64,000 nucleotides of DNA from Zonotrichia leucophrys gambelii (GCF_028769735.1 NC_088170.1:64209085-64273084); one strand, 5' to 3'. Counted from the first letter of the stretch, positions 1-15,100 are shown. Numbers and translations: made by a program. The notes: generated by a model not told the origin, from the sequence alone.

Positions 1-103
1 AGGAATCCTTCCCAAACCAGCTGAGGGGAGGGGCCGTGTGGGTTTGCTTCCTGGATGGGCCCCCTTTGGAAGTTTTCTCCCAAATTTGCCCTAAACCAGG
101 ACA
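1..103 (-). mobile_element. LTR of endogenous retrovirus, 5' end only, truncated by window edge
   Basis: Read on the minus strand, this begins TGTCCTGGTTTAGGGC at 103 and runs left out of the window. It aligns along its whole visible length with the LTR start at 63,491, with about 14 differences in 103 positions, so both belong to one family. The shared features are the TG start, the GGGAGAAAAC block and the CACACGGCCCCTCCCC block. The family assignment (passerine ERV LTR) is from memory. The target-site duplication cannot be tested because the other end lies outside the window. Confidence 0.8.
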
Positions 104-2579
104 ACCACCCATGCTGGAATCCCCTACAAACTAACTCTAGCCATCCCCAAGGTGTTTGTGCAGCACAGAGAAGCTCCTGTTCACCCAAGGAGAGAGCTCC
201 AAGTGTTCTGGGGTGCAGCTCATCCCACCAACATGGTACAGGCTGACTACAGTGAGATAACTTCTCCCTGCCACTGGCAATGAGCTCAGGCAGGGCTGCA
301 TGCACACTGCATTTCTACAGAGCCTGGAGGAATGCTACAGCCCACTGAAGTCTTGTGCTTGGTACCACATAAGACCTAAAGCCTATTTTTTTTGTTGCTT
401 TTTTATCTCATTAGTCAAGGAAACTAATGAGGCTTTCCCAGTTACACACAATAATCATGTGCCAGCTTCATGCTCTTTGATGAGAATTGAGTGTGCATCA
501 CTTCTCTTAAGTCAAGCAGGGTTTTCTGTGAAAGGTAACATATTTTTCCACAGACAAGAAGGGAATAGCTTTTCCAGTGGCTTTAGATAATCTAGTTGAA
601 AAATGATGGGGGTGGTGAGACTTGTTGTATCTAATATACATCTTAGATCCAACTGGTATGTTAAAAGTATTTTTAGGAATATCTGAGATTATTTTTTATG
701 AACATAGAAAAGTGGTGATAGTTTTTATGGGCAAAGCTCTATATAAGACTACTTGCCTTGGGTGTGAATTGGCAGAATTAATTACATAGTTCATTAAAAA
801 ACTCTTAATAACTGTGTAAATCGGTAAAAGTAGTATAAACCACACTTTCCAGTCTGACAACACCAGCAGACAGAGGGCAGTTTGGGAGGGTGAATTTTGT
901 AGCTAGGTTAAAATAAAGTTTCAGAGTTTTATAAGACCAAAGTTAGGAATTCTCTGGGTAATGGTGTTTATTTTGCTTTTAACAACAATAACAGTATTTT
1001 GATTGCATGAGTCTTGGCATATTGGTGTATTCCAAAGAACTGGAAAAAGTTAATGTTGTGCCAATATTTTAAATGGGTGGGTGGGACAATCTGGTAATTA
1101 TATTCCTGACAACTTGACATTAACACAGGGAAAAATAATAGCATAGTTGATATAGGGCTTTACTACTCAGAATCTAAAGGAGGGTAATGCCATTTAAGTC
1201 AGACAATGTGAGTTTATGAAAACAATTCTTGTCAAAGTATCTTTCAGTGAGATTACAAATTCCTGCTGATAAAGGTAAATGATGCAATATACATTGTACA
1301 GGGTATTTGACCATTATCACACAACATTCTATGAAAAAGGCACATTATAAAATCAACATATGACATATTATGAGGATTAAAACCTTGCTAGTGGTTCAGT
1401 TTCCACATTCTTAATGAGAGTTTATCATGTGGGTGTGTTTCTAGATAATTTTTTATGGTTCAGACTAAATTGCTATCCAATATTTTTATCAATAGTCTTG
1501 AAAACACCCAGCTCCTAAATACCTTCACACAGTAAATCATTGGAAATGAAGAGTAATGAAGAAAACTGATTAGCAAGGTCTTTATTACCAACAATAAAAA
1601 TGTACATACCCAATAATAAAACTGCCGGCAATGAACTTTAAATATTTGAATGCTTCCTGGGCTGCAGTGATCACGAAAATGGAGAGTTGGCACTGTAGAT
1701 ATATAGCTGATCATGATTTTAATCTGATTCATGCCTATCAAAAAAGAGTACAATAAAAACCAAGGAAAGTGAGTGGAAAGCTTGCATTACCTCTCTATTT
1801 GTCATGCTTGCTGCTCTGGGGTTATTGTGTCTTGTTAGAGCGTCTCTGCTCTAAGAAGAAATCTTAAACTAAAAATAGCTCAGAAAAAATTCAGAAATGT
1901 AATTGAAAGTTGAAATATGAGAAATATGACTGAGAATGACAATCTAACTGCAAAAGGGACTTCCCTTGTCTGAGGAAACAAAAATCGTCTGCAGACTGAA
2001 ACACAGAAAAAGCCGAGAAATGTGATTATAATTTTATGGGAGTTATTTGTTTGTGTGCTGTGGTTTGGGTTTGTTGGGGCTTTTTGTTTGGTTGGTTTTG
2101 ATTATTTCATTTTGGTTTTGTTTGTTTGCTTAGTTTTTTTTTTGTTTTGTTTTATTTTGTCTTTTAATCTAGCAAACAAAGTTATGTACAGATGAGTGGA
2201 TACTGAGGGAACACAGACTCCATGCAGAAAAATCTTACCATGCGAGAGTGGGAGAAATTATCTAGATACAGTCTAAAATAATAATAATCTTCTCCATCAG
2301 TAAAATACACTTAATTAATGATATGTGCTTATGTAATGACATGATTTGTTGAGGTAAAGGGTTTAATACCTATAATGTTAGTACCAAATCCCTGCATGCT
2401 TTTGCTTCTTTCAGAAGGGCTTTCACTGGAGACAAACATATGCTGCACCAGATTTCAATGTATCTGTGAAGAATAACAACATTCTGGTGTATGGCCATGT
2501 TTTATTCTCTAAGTGTATGATTAAATTGAATTCTGGTGAAATATCTAAGTGGTGTTCCAAGGACACATAAAATTACATT
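104..2579. other. Unique AT-rich sequence, no gene recognised
   Basis: No frame here shows protein-like composition with splice signals that I trust, and no known repeat was recognised apart from the T/G-rich tract listed separately. The first 200 bases after the LTR are less AT-rich but match no element I know. Confidence 0.5.
2046..2166. repeat. T/G-rich low-complexity tract (TTTG-like)
   Basis: The plus strand is almost purely T and G with irregular TTTG and TTGG units and short T runs. It is simple sequence with no fixed unit length. Confidence 0.75.
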
Positions 2580-2827
2580 GTGTTCTGTCAGGGGAGGTTT
2601 AGGTTGGATATCAGGGAAAGGTTCTTTCATCCAGAGGGTGGCTGGGCACTGGGAGAAGCTCCCCAGGGCAGTGGTCACAGCACTGAGCCTGGCAGATCTC
2701 AAGGAGCATTTGGACAATGCTCTCAGGCACAGGGTGTGACTCTTGGGGTGTCCTGTGCAGGGTTAAGAGTCAGAATTGATGATACTTATGGATCCTTTCA
2801 CACTAGAAGTATTCTGTGATTCTATGA
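2580..2827 (+). mobile_element. CR1: CR1 LINE, 3' fragment
   Basis: The fragment carries the landmarks of the avian CR1 3' region in order: a GGGGAGGTTTAGGTTGGATAT block near 2,592, a CTCCCCAGGGCAGTGGTCACAGC block near 2,660, a GGACAATGCTCTCAGGCACAGG block near 2,711, and the terminal TTCTGTGATTCTATGAT at about 2,811-2,826. It is 5'-truncated, as nearly all CR1 copies are, and it is diverged. It codes for nothing; frames crossing it are chance frames. Confidence 0.9.
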
Positions 2828-5800
2828 TACACTGCATGAAAAGAATGTTTGCAAAAATGCACATTACAACTGATAGAAGTTTGGGGCTATACTGAATGCA
2901 AGACTGGGCTTGTAGCTAATGCATTTAATTCTTTCACAAAAGCAGTAATAAATTACAAGTAGTTGAAAGGCTCCCTTGTAATTCTTGCCCTGTCAAAGTT
3001 AGGAATGCTTCAAATTGGAAACATGTAAAAATTCAGAACCTGTTTGCTCTGATCAGCAGAGCATGTTGTCAGTCCCTGGCCACTGGCATGGAAAGGAAAT
3101 AAATGGGTAAATACCAGAAAGGTAGCAGAGCTTTGGGGAGAAAAACAACCAATCAATCTAACCTCACAACAGAATAAATGAACAGTCATTAATATTGAAG
3201 CTCATTAATATTTTTTTCTGTTGTTGGTGTTGCTGTATCCCTTATCTCTGACACCCAGGGCAACACATGTAATTACCGAAATGAGCAGTAGATTGGGGAA
3301 AATACAAAATCAGAGAATTGGCTTGACAAGATACTGACCCACACCTTGCTCTGGGAAGCCATTACTGGAACACAGACAAATCTTTAGAGCAGCCCAGGAA
3401 AAAAAATCCTGTGCCAGCTAGGAAAGAGGTAAGGTTAAATTACCCAAGCACATTGATTCACAGCATCTCCCCAGCACTATTTTTCAGGAGATTCATTCAG
3501 GTTTTAAAGTTGGTTTCCCTGGTAAACATCCAGTGTGCTGATGGCACCAATTCTTGTGCCTGCTTTACTCCAGGGGAGATGGGATTTGCTGTTTTCTTGT
3601 TCCCAGATGGTGCAAACTGTAATCTTTATTCCCAGTAGGCAAATAGGAGCTGTCACCTGCAGTGCAAACACCAGTGTAAAGAACCCCTAGTGTGCAGCAT
3701 TCAACACAAAACAGATACTGTCAAGATCATCTTTGTACAGACAAGCAGGAAGGAAAAGCAAACACACTCTGCTTATACTCATTTACACGTTATGTTGCCA
3801 TAAGCTTTCTCCAAATATTATGTAGATGGAAAAGTAGACCTCATGCTGCTGTAAATCAGTAGCTGTGCTGTGGTGGCAGGAGAAAACAGTTAAGGGATTC
3901 AGTTTTCTTCCAAGAAAAATCATATTTTCAATTCCATCTGAACCAGGGCCAAAGGAATATTCCTTATCTGGCTGCAATAAATGCTCTTTCAAGCAGGGAT
4001 ATGTGGCCATCCCACTCTGCTCAGGCAGGGTCTGCACTGCCAGGATGTGGAGAGGGGATTAATCCTTGGGATATGGGTGCCTCTTAGACCAAGAGACCCT
4101 GAGGGATTTAGGCACCCACCCCCCCTGCATTTCAAAGAGGTTTGGGTTCTTGCAGCCTCACAACCTAGGAGTTCCCTCAAGTTTCTCTTCGTAAACAGCA
4201 GTTCATATTTTTATTAAGGAAACCACAGATGAACTTTGTGCCTGGGAGTACTGCCACACACATCCTGAGCTGGAAATTACTGAGAAGGAATTAGCTTTTT
4301 AAAATTTATACATTACTGCAAAATTGCTGCTTCACAACAAGCCCACTGTCTTAATGTCCACAGTTATTTTCTTGCCCTGGAAAAAAAAAGAAAGAATAAT
4401 CAGACAAAAGACTTGACTTGGTTGCACCAAACAAAACCTTAGTATGCAAAGCATGACAGCACAACTCAACAAAGAGAGAGCTGGGATTTAGGGCAGGATT
4501 TAGAACTCATTTTCTTTGTTTCACATTGCCTCCCAAAATTAGAGGTAGATAGAATGGCTCCTTTGTCTCCAGCGCATTCTCTCATGAAGTGAAGTCTGCT
4601 CACTGTTCATTGTCACATTGTTCAATGTTTCAGGGAATCTGCCTTTTGAACAGGCAGATTGAATCCTAAATAAGTAGTGATAAAATCTACAGCTATAATT
4701 TTATGTAGCATTTCACAAGAGCCCAGACTCCAGAATGTGAACATCACCATCCTGTCCACCACTCTTCACATACAAACATTTCTCTCAAGTGAACCACACC
4801 ATCCCTTTACTCTCTGTTATTTCTCAGCTTCAATCAACTTTCAGTTCTGTGTAGTCTGCCTGGGTGGGTGGATTAATCATGGCCTGGATGCAGAGAGAGG
4901 CTGTCTCAATGTAAAGCCAGATTAGATAAAATAAGCTTTATTACTTCATGGACAACTTCCCCACAGTAACTATTCTGCTCCAGAAACTGCTGACCAGCCT
5001 CAGCACACAAGAGAATGACTTGTGCTGGGTCTGAGTTAAAAGGACTGTAAAGCACAAATAGGACATGTGAGGGAACCTCAGCTCTCCTAAAGCATATTAA
5101 GGACAGTGCAGAAGCTTCTTGGCTCTGGAAGAAGTCACCCAATGGTATTGAGTATAAATAAGCCCAACTTTACTCCAGCAACTCTTTCCAAACCATGCAG
5201 ATGTCTGCACTTGATTTCCCACATTTCAGCTATGTCTTCCTCTGGGTTTATGCCTCATATGTTCTTTAAAATTATATTATCCCAACTTTCTATTATCCAG
5301 ATATTGTGGCCTCCCATAGTTTCAGAAAGCTTTTTGTGGTTCATTTTAACATAAGGGCAACTGATTCTTCCAATGTCTGTTCAGAGCTATCTTTTTTCAG
5401 GGACTTGAGTCCACATGTTTAATAGGATCCTAGTTCGAAAATATAAATTTTACAGTTTCTCCTATGAAAGATCACCCACTTTGCACAGCCTGATTTTGTA
5501 TGAAGGAGAAGAAAGAGAGAACAATAGAGAAAGTCTGAGAAGAACATGCCAAGGATTCTGAAGAACACAGGTAAAACAAGACCAAAACTCTGACTCCAGG
5601 CTCTGCTCCAATGCATGTTTAATCACTTTATGTAAAAACATGAAAGCCAGCACAAGAAGGATTTAGAGGGCTTCCAGCCCAGAAAATTCTGGCACTTTTT
5701 TGGAATGTGGTAAATACAGGGCAGTGAAGGTCTTTGAAGCCAAGCAGGGTGTGCTTCAGTGCAAGGCTCCTGAGGAAAAGCAAAGCTCCTCTTCCTCACC

Positions 5801-8800
5801 CATGTCAGGTGTGCAGGTAGGGGAGAGGAAAAAGAGGCTGAGTGTGCTCTGAGGAGAAACCTCACTGCAGGCAGAGAACAGGGTAATTGTGTTCCACCGC
5901 CTCTCTTTGAGTCATGGCAGGACCTCAATTAGAGGCAAAAACCTCATACTGAGGATATGCTCAGCAAAAATCTTTAGGGAGTCTAAAGACTTTAGCTGTG
6001 GACACTGAAGTACCAAGATGTAACACACAGTGTTCAGGATCCAGATAGCAGTTTGGTCATTTGAAGGAAACAGCTTTCCCTACACCCACTGTGGACAGGA
6101 AATACTGACAAACCAGGGTCAAATGCTCTTCCTTCTGTTTGGGGCATATTCAGGTAATTTAACTGCACCTAGCTTCTATTTATTCCCCTAAATGGATCTG
6201 CTGAAAGTCTTTATGCTGATTTATTTGTAGACAGAGGAAGGCCTCTCTAAAAAACTGTCATAGGAGGGCAGGAAGATATAAGCAGAGCAATTGAGGAAAA
6301 TCCTTTTTTTTGCCAAAGCTGGACTTCTTAAATCATATTTTGGGCTTAAGAAAAATGTCTCTACATTCTTATTCTGAGTGCCTCTGATCTTTTTCGTGGA
6401 CAAAACACACAAGATGAATTAATCAGTGAATTAATTAATCTGGAGCAATGGATTCTCCATTCAGCTACCAGACACCCAGTGGAGTATCCCATGGTACTGG
6501 AGATATTTCTTTCCACAGGAAAAACAGATATAGAACAGAACTTTTGACAGATATGTAGCCTTCTGGAGCAGCACATGCAGATTAGCAAATTGTCCTGCAG
6601 TGCCTAAAATGGTGCCACTTTCCCATTAAATGTAATTGAATCACACAATGTATGAAAGAATCTGCCACATATGGAAGATCCAATTCAAACAATCTTGAAA
6701 TAAGCAACATAAAACAACCAAGGACTTCTATTTTATTTCAATTATTGTCATGTAAACTATTTCTAAGTGTAGAACATTGAGTGAGAAAAATATTTGTTTG
6801 AATGTACTTACAAAAACCTGCATTTTTTATCCAGATTGATCAGTAAACTTGAAAGAGCAAAGTTTACCCTAAATAAGACAAGGAGAATCAATGACTTGGA
6901 TTGAAATTGAATTGAAAACACATGCATTGATGATAAGACTGATGATTAATAAAATACAAACAGCCAGCAAGTCCTGCCATCCTGGGAGTACATGGTCTTT
7001 GGGCAAAATCTATTATTTCATTGTCCATAAAATACTTTAATTTTTGTACTTTTAATAACTTTGTATTTTACCCTGATTTGAATCCTGAACTTGAAAATGG
7101 ATTTGTGTTTTTCATGGACTTCATCTTTAGCACCAGGTGAAGATGTAACCTTGCCAAAGCCCAGGTGGAAAGCAATTTGGCTTTATACCTAAACATTGTA
7201 AGAGGCCAACACATAGCTCTGAGAATGGAAAGATGCCAGATGGAGGCCAAAGCTTTTAAGTTGTTAAACTGAACCTATTCAGCCACCATTTCTTCTGCCA
7301 CACAGACTTGTAGCCTAAGTTAGTCATCCTGCCATTTCACTTATTTAGCCAAATTCCAGCGTGCAAGCATAAAAAAATGAAGCCTTCTGTATTACTAAAT
7401 ATAACAGAAGTCCCATCTACAGTTTTAATTAGCTACAGGAATATATAATTTCAATATAAGCTCTTCAGACAACATCAAGTACATCTCAGCAAGCTGGAAT
7501 TTTTAAGTTTAATTTCTCTTTCCATCTCATTATGAACAATTCAGTTATTTTTCCTTAAAAACAGTTCAGTGCATGTTTCCACTGCTTTGTATAATCACAG
7601 GACTCTCATAAACAGTTGCTGAACTGAATTCTAAGGCTGAAGCTGTACAATGTAGAGAAAACATAGAGAAATCAGGGATTCCACAGTTTATTCTGTCTAT
7701 ACATGAATATATGTGTGTGTGTATTTATGCACATGTACAGGCATGAACAATAAAACCTGCTCAAAGGGAATACTAATCTGAAACTGTAGAAGTTGTCTTC
7801 AAGCTGTTCTATCTGAGACCAAACAGTGGTTCCTGTATACACATTTCTACATGTGGAATAAACCATGTGAAGTGAATGGTGACGTATGGTTATTGACACC
7901 TCTCTATAAAAGAGAATGTACACAGAAAACTGTTTCTAGCAGCTATTTCCACATCTAGGAAAATCCTGATCCAACTGTAAAAAGCCATCTGAAGGAACGT
8001 GCTGGATGGACAATGACCTGAACTATTTAAAACTGCACTGAAAAACTCCTGAAGGATTTACTTAAAAGTAACAGTGGAAAAGAATCAGTTTCTTTTGACT
8101 TATTTTCTTAGGTGTGTGGTCCTGTTGGGATCTTTGTCCAGACCTGAGCCTTGAAACAGCTCACCCAAGATCTGTGCTAAGCCTCCAGGCATTTCTCTCT
8201 TATATACTGGAGGAGCCCAGAGCTGCTCACACTGCACCAGCTGCTAAGCACCAAAATCTGGCTGCTCTGAATTTAGCCTCAGGAAACTTAGGAAGTCATT
8301 TTCACTTCAGCTATAAATCCAGTCTTTGGATTGAGTCAATTAAGGATTTGATGTTCAACATGTCCAAATGAAGGACTGAGCACTGGTGGCTTGCCAGTAA
8401 TAACCCAATATATTGCAAGATAATAAAATATCTTGTGAATACCAGAAAGCTCAATTATATTAAAAGCCTACAGCTTAAGCAAGGCTATTTCCTTGATTTC
8501 TGTCTCTATTTAATTTTCAGGCTGTGACAGTAACTACTTCATCATGTGCTGGTTGATTTCTAAGAGCATTAAAGTACACAGTAAGTCAGACACAGCCATT
8601 TCAAAGATGCAAACAGGGAGCTACAATCACCCTATGGCAGGTTGTCCTGAAAATGCATATACAAAAAGAGTTCAAGGATCATCATGATATAAGTAGAGGG
8701 ATTTATTAATTTAGCTAGGTTTTATTAACTTAACTACTGGTCTTCTAATTTTGAAATCTAATTACTACTCTAGGACTGTACATGGGATTTTTAATAATTT

Positions 8801-11800
8801 TCCAATTAATAAGCAAGAGAATTTCAAATTAAAGTACATTATTGCATTCCTTTTAGCTAATTAATTTTTGTGCAGTTATATGTAGTTCCGACAGAAAAAA
8901 AGAAAGGAAAAAAAGTGCCCTCAAGAGATAAAAAAGAAAGTTTCAAATTTTACATTTCTTACAAGCTTTAGTCCCTTGTAAACTTGGACTCACCTATTAA
9001 GAACTCACTGAATTTCCAAATACATTTGTGTGACCAATCATCCAGAGAGATTTCAAAAACAAATATATGTGTATAAAAACAATATAATTTTTCATTATTC
9101 AGTTGAATGCCTTCAATAATCCATACCTGAATTCTCAAGGAAACAATCCTTAAAGTAAAATCGTCTGCCTGTATATTTCTCATACACTTCTATTGCTTTT
9201 TGATCCCCTGAAAAGGGAGGAACAGAAATTAATTAAAGAACCCAAGTTCTTTCAGTGTGCTGAGTGGCAGTCTTACATTCTTCTACCTTTTCTCACAGCT
9301 GAGCCTGACTCTTCATTTTGCTTCTGATCATTCCACTCCCAGGTCACTGAGTTTTGATCCCCCCAAAACACAAAAGGTGATGGCTGTAGTGGGGTACCAT
9401 GAAGGTGTGTTTATAAATGAAAATTATTTTGAGTACCTGAGGTGCAAGAAGTCATTCCAATGCAACGTTCCAAAAGGTTTCTACCTTATATTTACATTCT
9501 TTTCTCTAGTTCTTATGCAATCTCCAACAACAGTGATCTGGATGAAAAATACAAAGCTGTTAGGCATCAGCACAGCCACTGTTAAAATTTAGAAGTGTGT
9601 TATAAGAGTGGGCTGTGGTGCTGCATAACTAAAATAACCACAACATTTTAGAGCAGACCATGAAGCACATTTCCCATCAGAAAAGAGCCCTTAGCTTAAC
9701 AAATCACCACAAAAACTATATAAAGGAACGCCATTCAGAGTTAATTTCAATGTTATTATAAAAATCCAGCTTTCCTATCCACAGACAGAATTCCTTTCAC
9801 TCACAGACAGTTAAAGGGTCAGAACCAGCTTAACACAACCTTGAGGGTTTGGAGAGACAAAAGCAGATTGCTGCTGCCTTCACTGGCTCTGAAACCTGAA
9901 CATGGTTTTGTGCACATTCAGGACATGGCAAGCAAAGAGAAGGGCTGGAGCAGTTAATTAGTGAAAGCATCTCATGCCTCCCCCCAGTTCCTAAATCACA
10001 AGTTGTCCCCAAATTTGACAAAAAGTCAAGCAAAGGGTAAATTTACTACAACACAAGGAACCTCAACACTAGGGCTCTAGAAAGATGGTTCTTTGTAATG
10101 CCAGTAAAAACACTGGCCTTTCAGAACAGATCTTCTTTAGAAGCACCACAGTGAGAGCAACATGACTAAAATAACCATCTCAGACCTTTGCAAATGTTTA
10201 CTTTTACATATATGAAACTCAGGTTGCAGTGATTTGCTCTGCTTCTGGAAGGTAATTTGCAGCATGCTGTGCTCTGACCAGCACATCTGTTAATATTAGT
10301 AACTAGTTATTAGCAAAATGTGGCACCATGACAGGGATCTAGGCTGTCTTGGAATGGTCTTTATCCAAGTCCAAGCAATGCAATGTTCTGCTGGCAAAAT
10401 GAGAGGGAAAGAAAAAAACAATAAAAAAGTAAAAAGAAATTAGCACTTTTAGATGTAATACCATGGGCAGAAGATTTCAGAAAAGAAATAAAGCAGCTAT
10501 TTTTATACATTTTAATGTGGAAAGACACATCAGTTTTGTTGCTGGCAACTTTATTTTCCATTTGGTTTTGAATACATGTAAATAAGGCCGTGGCTCAGAA
10601 CAAAGAGTTTGGGTAGAGCAGAGAAAACAGGGTAATGTGCAAGCTCCTCTTTGATGTCGAGCAGCTCACTCAACAGGCAGTTCAGTTTGTCCAGGATCCA
10701 ACTTTAACAGCAGCTTGATCAAATTCACATGTAGTGAACCTGTCCCCTGGGTGTATTACTGACTGCTGAGGGATTGATCAGGAAAGCAAATTTCTTACCT
10801 GTTTTGTCACCAACATTCTCTTGTGTATCTGCTCCGCTGTGTCTTAACACCAGAGTGTGTAACTGCCCCTAGAACATCAGAAAGAAGTGCAGTTAAACCA
10901 GTGTTCTTTACATTTTTTTATTAGGCTTCTGCTTTTAAAAACAGAAACATTGGAAATTTGCCAATCAGATGCAAAGCAAGCTTAGAGAAACCAAATAATA
11001 CCTATGGCTGTAGTAGAATGATCTAAATATTTTCCATGGTTCACAATCTACAGCTGTTGGCAAATAGTGAATATCACATATAAATACCCTTTATAAGAGA
11101 TGTATCTTTATTTAAAACTTCATTCTTATATAAATAAAGTATTTCAGGAAAGTAATGTCAAATTGTTAACAGTGATATGAAGCAGTCTCCATGTGTCATT
11201 TATTCCTATTTCCATGCAAAAAAATGTTGAAAGAGCTAAAACATTCTTGGCTTCTAAGGAAGAAACCATATTGGACCTTTCAGCCATTTCCTTTGGGAGG
11301 ACATTAAAGTCAACCCTGAAACATCAACAGGACATCTAAGGAAAAGGAATGGTAAGAGAGAAATCACAAAAAGAAATGATGATAGTTGTGGGGGTCTTGT
11401 AAGTTAGATAAACATTTCATGATTTAGCTGCCCTAAAGACATTAGCCTTGCTGTTGCCTGTAAGAGTATTGCACTGCAGTCATCCTTTGTACAAATGATA
11501 TCAGGCTATCTGTTTTACTCTCTCCCAATTAAAAAGTTCATGTTTCTTTTCCACCAAGACTTGCTGATAATAAGAAAAAGGAAATATTGAAAACAGCTTT
11601 TGAAGGTAACTTCAAAGTTTTCTTGTTGGCTGATAACATAAGATTTTTCTCTCACCAGTTCACCCAACCCCACCCTTCTTTTCAGCTCTTAAACATATTT
11701 TTAACTATTCCTCTATTCATTGTTCATTAAATTTTCTCCATTTCCTCTGCTAGAACTCCTCCTGCTTATTAACCAGAGACTCTTCATCCATTTTATAACC

Positions 11801-12037
11801 TTTTCAAAAATCTGCTTTTCTGTGCATTATTCCTAACCATGGTAATGGTCCTTCTGCTCATCAAACTGCTTGTGTTAGAAAACAGAAACACCCATTTTCC
11901 ATGAACTGGAGATTACCTAGGGAAAACCCAACCCTAAAAAAAGAGAAAATTATGTACTTTTCATTACATCTTTCATCTGTGAAAGAATTTCAGGCTTTTT
12001 TCATTGTTGGCTCAGCAATAAGAAAGATGTTATGTAA
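2828..12037. other. Unique AT-rich sequence, no gene recognised
   Basis: About 9 kb without a recognisable gene or transposable element. The longest frame (9,257-9,592, plus strand) has no family resemblance and no convincing splice context. Small A-rich patches occur near 8,896-8,940 and 10,408-10,440. The region is compatible with an intron or an intergenic stretch. Confidence 0.5.
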
Positions 12038-12140
12038 TATTATTATTATTGTTATTGTCGTTATTATTGTTGTTATTTATTATTATTACTATTACTATTA
12101 CTATTACTATTACTATTACTATTACTATTACTATTATTAA
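12038..12140. repeat. Microsatellite: TAT/TGT trinucleotides grading into (ATTACT)n
   Basis: The left part is made of TAT and TTG triplets. From about 12,083 it becomes a regular six-base ATTACT array that ends in ATTATTAA. Both strands are open through it, which produces artificial tyrosine or asparagine runs in translation. Confidence 0.95.
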
Positions 12141-15100
12141 ATATACTGGGCAGATAGGTTTAAATTGTTTTTCCTTTTTTCTTCTCAAAAAGCAATCTCT
12201 AATTGCTGTGGCAAATTGACTGTAATGTTCAACAGAAGTGAGAAGTGGATTGCTTGGCTCATGGAAAAGGAAAGGTTGTGCAGAAGCGGGTGGAGCTGAA
12301 TAAGTAACTGGGATGAGAGGGGAAGCAGTTCCCCAGCAGAGGGAGAGCCAGGTCATACCAGACTTAAGAGGGCCAAACATCAGCAACAGCTGGCATATGA
12401 AGCCTCCAGAACCCAAGGATAACTTTTTGGGATGCTTGTATAATCAATGTAGGCAGAGGAGCCATAAGTGCTTTCCAGAAGTCTATCTCAGCATCTTAGC
12501 TAAGCCCTGAGCCAGAGGATGTGCTCTAGGTCAGAATTCTTCTGGGGAAAATGCAGAAGGTTAGAAAGATCACTCTTGTTTTGGATGCTCTCTGGAGGAA
12601 CAGGCCTTTATTTTCCAGAATATTTCAAAAGACAAATTCTCTAATGCCTTGGACAAGAATCACAGTGATCCAGGAGCATCAGCCTGACTGGCCCCAAACT
12701 GTACCTCAGATATCTTTTGATTTTTTGTGGACTAGTGGAAATCCAATAATTTTCAGACATCCAGATGAACTGTTTGCACAGGATGATCCTCAGCAATGTA
12801 TTCTGTGCCAGCTGGCCAAGCACAGCCTACACACCTCACAGTCTATCTGTGTTTTTCCTTTCTCTTGAGCAACATTTGTCATGTAATATGAGGAAACCAG
12901 CTTGATTTTTAAGGCTAGATCCAACCTCATCAAAGTAAACACAAGACTTTCCAATGACCTCAGTGGAATTTGGATATGGCCCTTCACCTTTTTCTATCTT
13001 TGAAATATAGATGAAGATTTTGAAAAGTCCTCTGTGGCTCTGAATGTCTTTTCAGCATCTAAGCCTTATACCTCTGTTTACACAAAGCTAGGTGGTTTGC
13101 TGTTTCTCTTTCCAGCATCTTTTTCTGTTATTGTTTTACTGATATATTAAATCCTTTAAACAGAGGCTTAGCATAGTTAATTTGTTTCCCTTTACTGACC
13201 TGAGCTTTTGAAAACCAGATGTTAGTCCTGAGTGACACCTCCATGGAATTTACACCTCGTATCAGCAGTACAGCACTGCTCCTGTTGCTGGAGAATACAG
13301 CTGAGTGACCCGGTCTGTACCTGCCACAGACTCCACTTTTAGAAAAAAAAAATAAATAAAAGAAACACTTATCTTTCATGACTTTTTTTTAAATTGTACT
13401 GAAATGCTCCTGGAGTATCAAGGCCAGCATCCATGGCAACATAATATTTGCAGGCTCGAATCATAAAGAAGATGTAAATGATTGTGTGACCTCAAAACAA
13501 GTGTCTAAGTCCTTCAAGCAGGGAAGTCACTAGACACATGCTTCAACAGGTTATGAAACCAATAAAAGTATGTGACTTCTTATCCCTAAATTGATGTATC
13601 TGATATGAATCTGAAGGACAAAATATTGGCTGCCCTTTCTCCCACTTCCCTCTGCAAACCACTTGAGATAAAATATTGTAAAATATATTTATTTCTGTTT
13701 TAAACATGCATAAGTGAAACAGGAATAATTTTGGAACATATGTTCATTCTTTTGACAGCTGTTCCATGCTGACCCCATTTCAGGTTTAAATCCTTTCTCT
13801 CTCTGCCCAGCTACACCTCTCTGATCCCTGTGGGTACACATTTCCACCCCCACTGGAATTCTGACCTGATAGAATATCTGACCATTTTTCTGCTACCCAG
13901 GATGTTTGAACAAGTGACAGACCTAACAGAACATATCTTCAGGCTGCCTGGGGGAGGAGGAACCTCATACAACCCTTCCCCATGTCTCTATTCCATCTGT
14001 GACCTGTCTGTCCTCAGCTGATCAGTCCCTTCTTTGGTGAGCAGCTTTTGGGCACCCTCAGCTTTGCTTAAGGGAAGGATGCAGCAATAACAGCAAGGAT
14101 CAACATGAGATTAGTTCCAAAAACACTCTCTCCAGCACTTCTGCTGAGGGATGACCTGTTTCTTTCCTCAGAAGCAGGCCAGCTTTTTCTGCAGTTTAGT
14201 TTTCCCCTTTGCTCTTATTTCACTCACCTAGTTTGGGGCAGTGGATAGAAACAACATTTTCTGAACATATTAAATGGTTCACAATTCCTATCTACACAAT
14301 AATATCCTTTGGTTTCATTTGGAATCACAAATATGCTGAAGGACAGATATGTCCCTAACTACAGCCACCAACCAGTGCTCCCTGATGAGGACACATAAAA
14401 GATTACTGGGTGCACTGCCCAATCATGAATACAACCTCAGACCTCAATAAATGCAAGTTAGTTGTGCATGGTTTATCTGAACATCAAAACACATATTTTT
14501 CAATATTGCTCCATAATATTTTTTAATCTCCTATTTCAAACTTTTTAGGATAAGAGTTCTCTTTATTTATTTTAATTATATCATAATAAACAGAATAGGT
14601 TTTTGATCTTATTTATAAGACTAACTCCAGAGCAGTGGAATTACTAGAGTCCCTGTTGTAATAAAATAAAGCTCTTGTAATCTAGACATGCTTGAATAGA
14701 TCAGTTAACCAAATGTTAAATCAATGGATTTTCAATCAAAGTTTTTTTTTCCCATGCATCATCACATTATCTTATCTGGTCCCTTAACTGAAAATACTAT
14801 TTAAAAAGCTCCTAAACACTAATTGGTTCATGACCTCCAGACCACAGAACAGTGAATCTTGGGCCACAGCTCAGAATGGGCTACCCTGCAATGCTTGAAC
14901 TTTGTTAGCAGCTGGCTCTGCAGAATTTTCAAGAGGACTTAATTTTTCTTCCGCATTTCTCAAAAATGTCTGTTTCTTGAAGATCATCAGTTCGTGAATG
15001 AAAGGGAAAACAAGGGGATCAACTGTTAACAAAGGAAATATTTCTGTGGTTTTAAACTCTGTTACTAAGGTATTTTATAATCTTCTACCACTGTGGGGAG

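Noticed and set aside
9257..9592. Plus-strand frame of 111 codons
   Set aside because: No domain, no convincing start context and no splice or poly(A) context; a frame this long is expected by chance somewhere in 64 kb.
12030..12416. Minus-strand frame of 128 codons with a long Ile-Val and Asn-rich tail
   Set aside because: The tail is the translation of the ATTACT microsatellite, and the rest has no recognisable domain or splice context.
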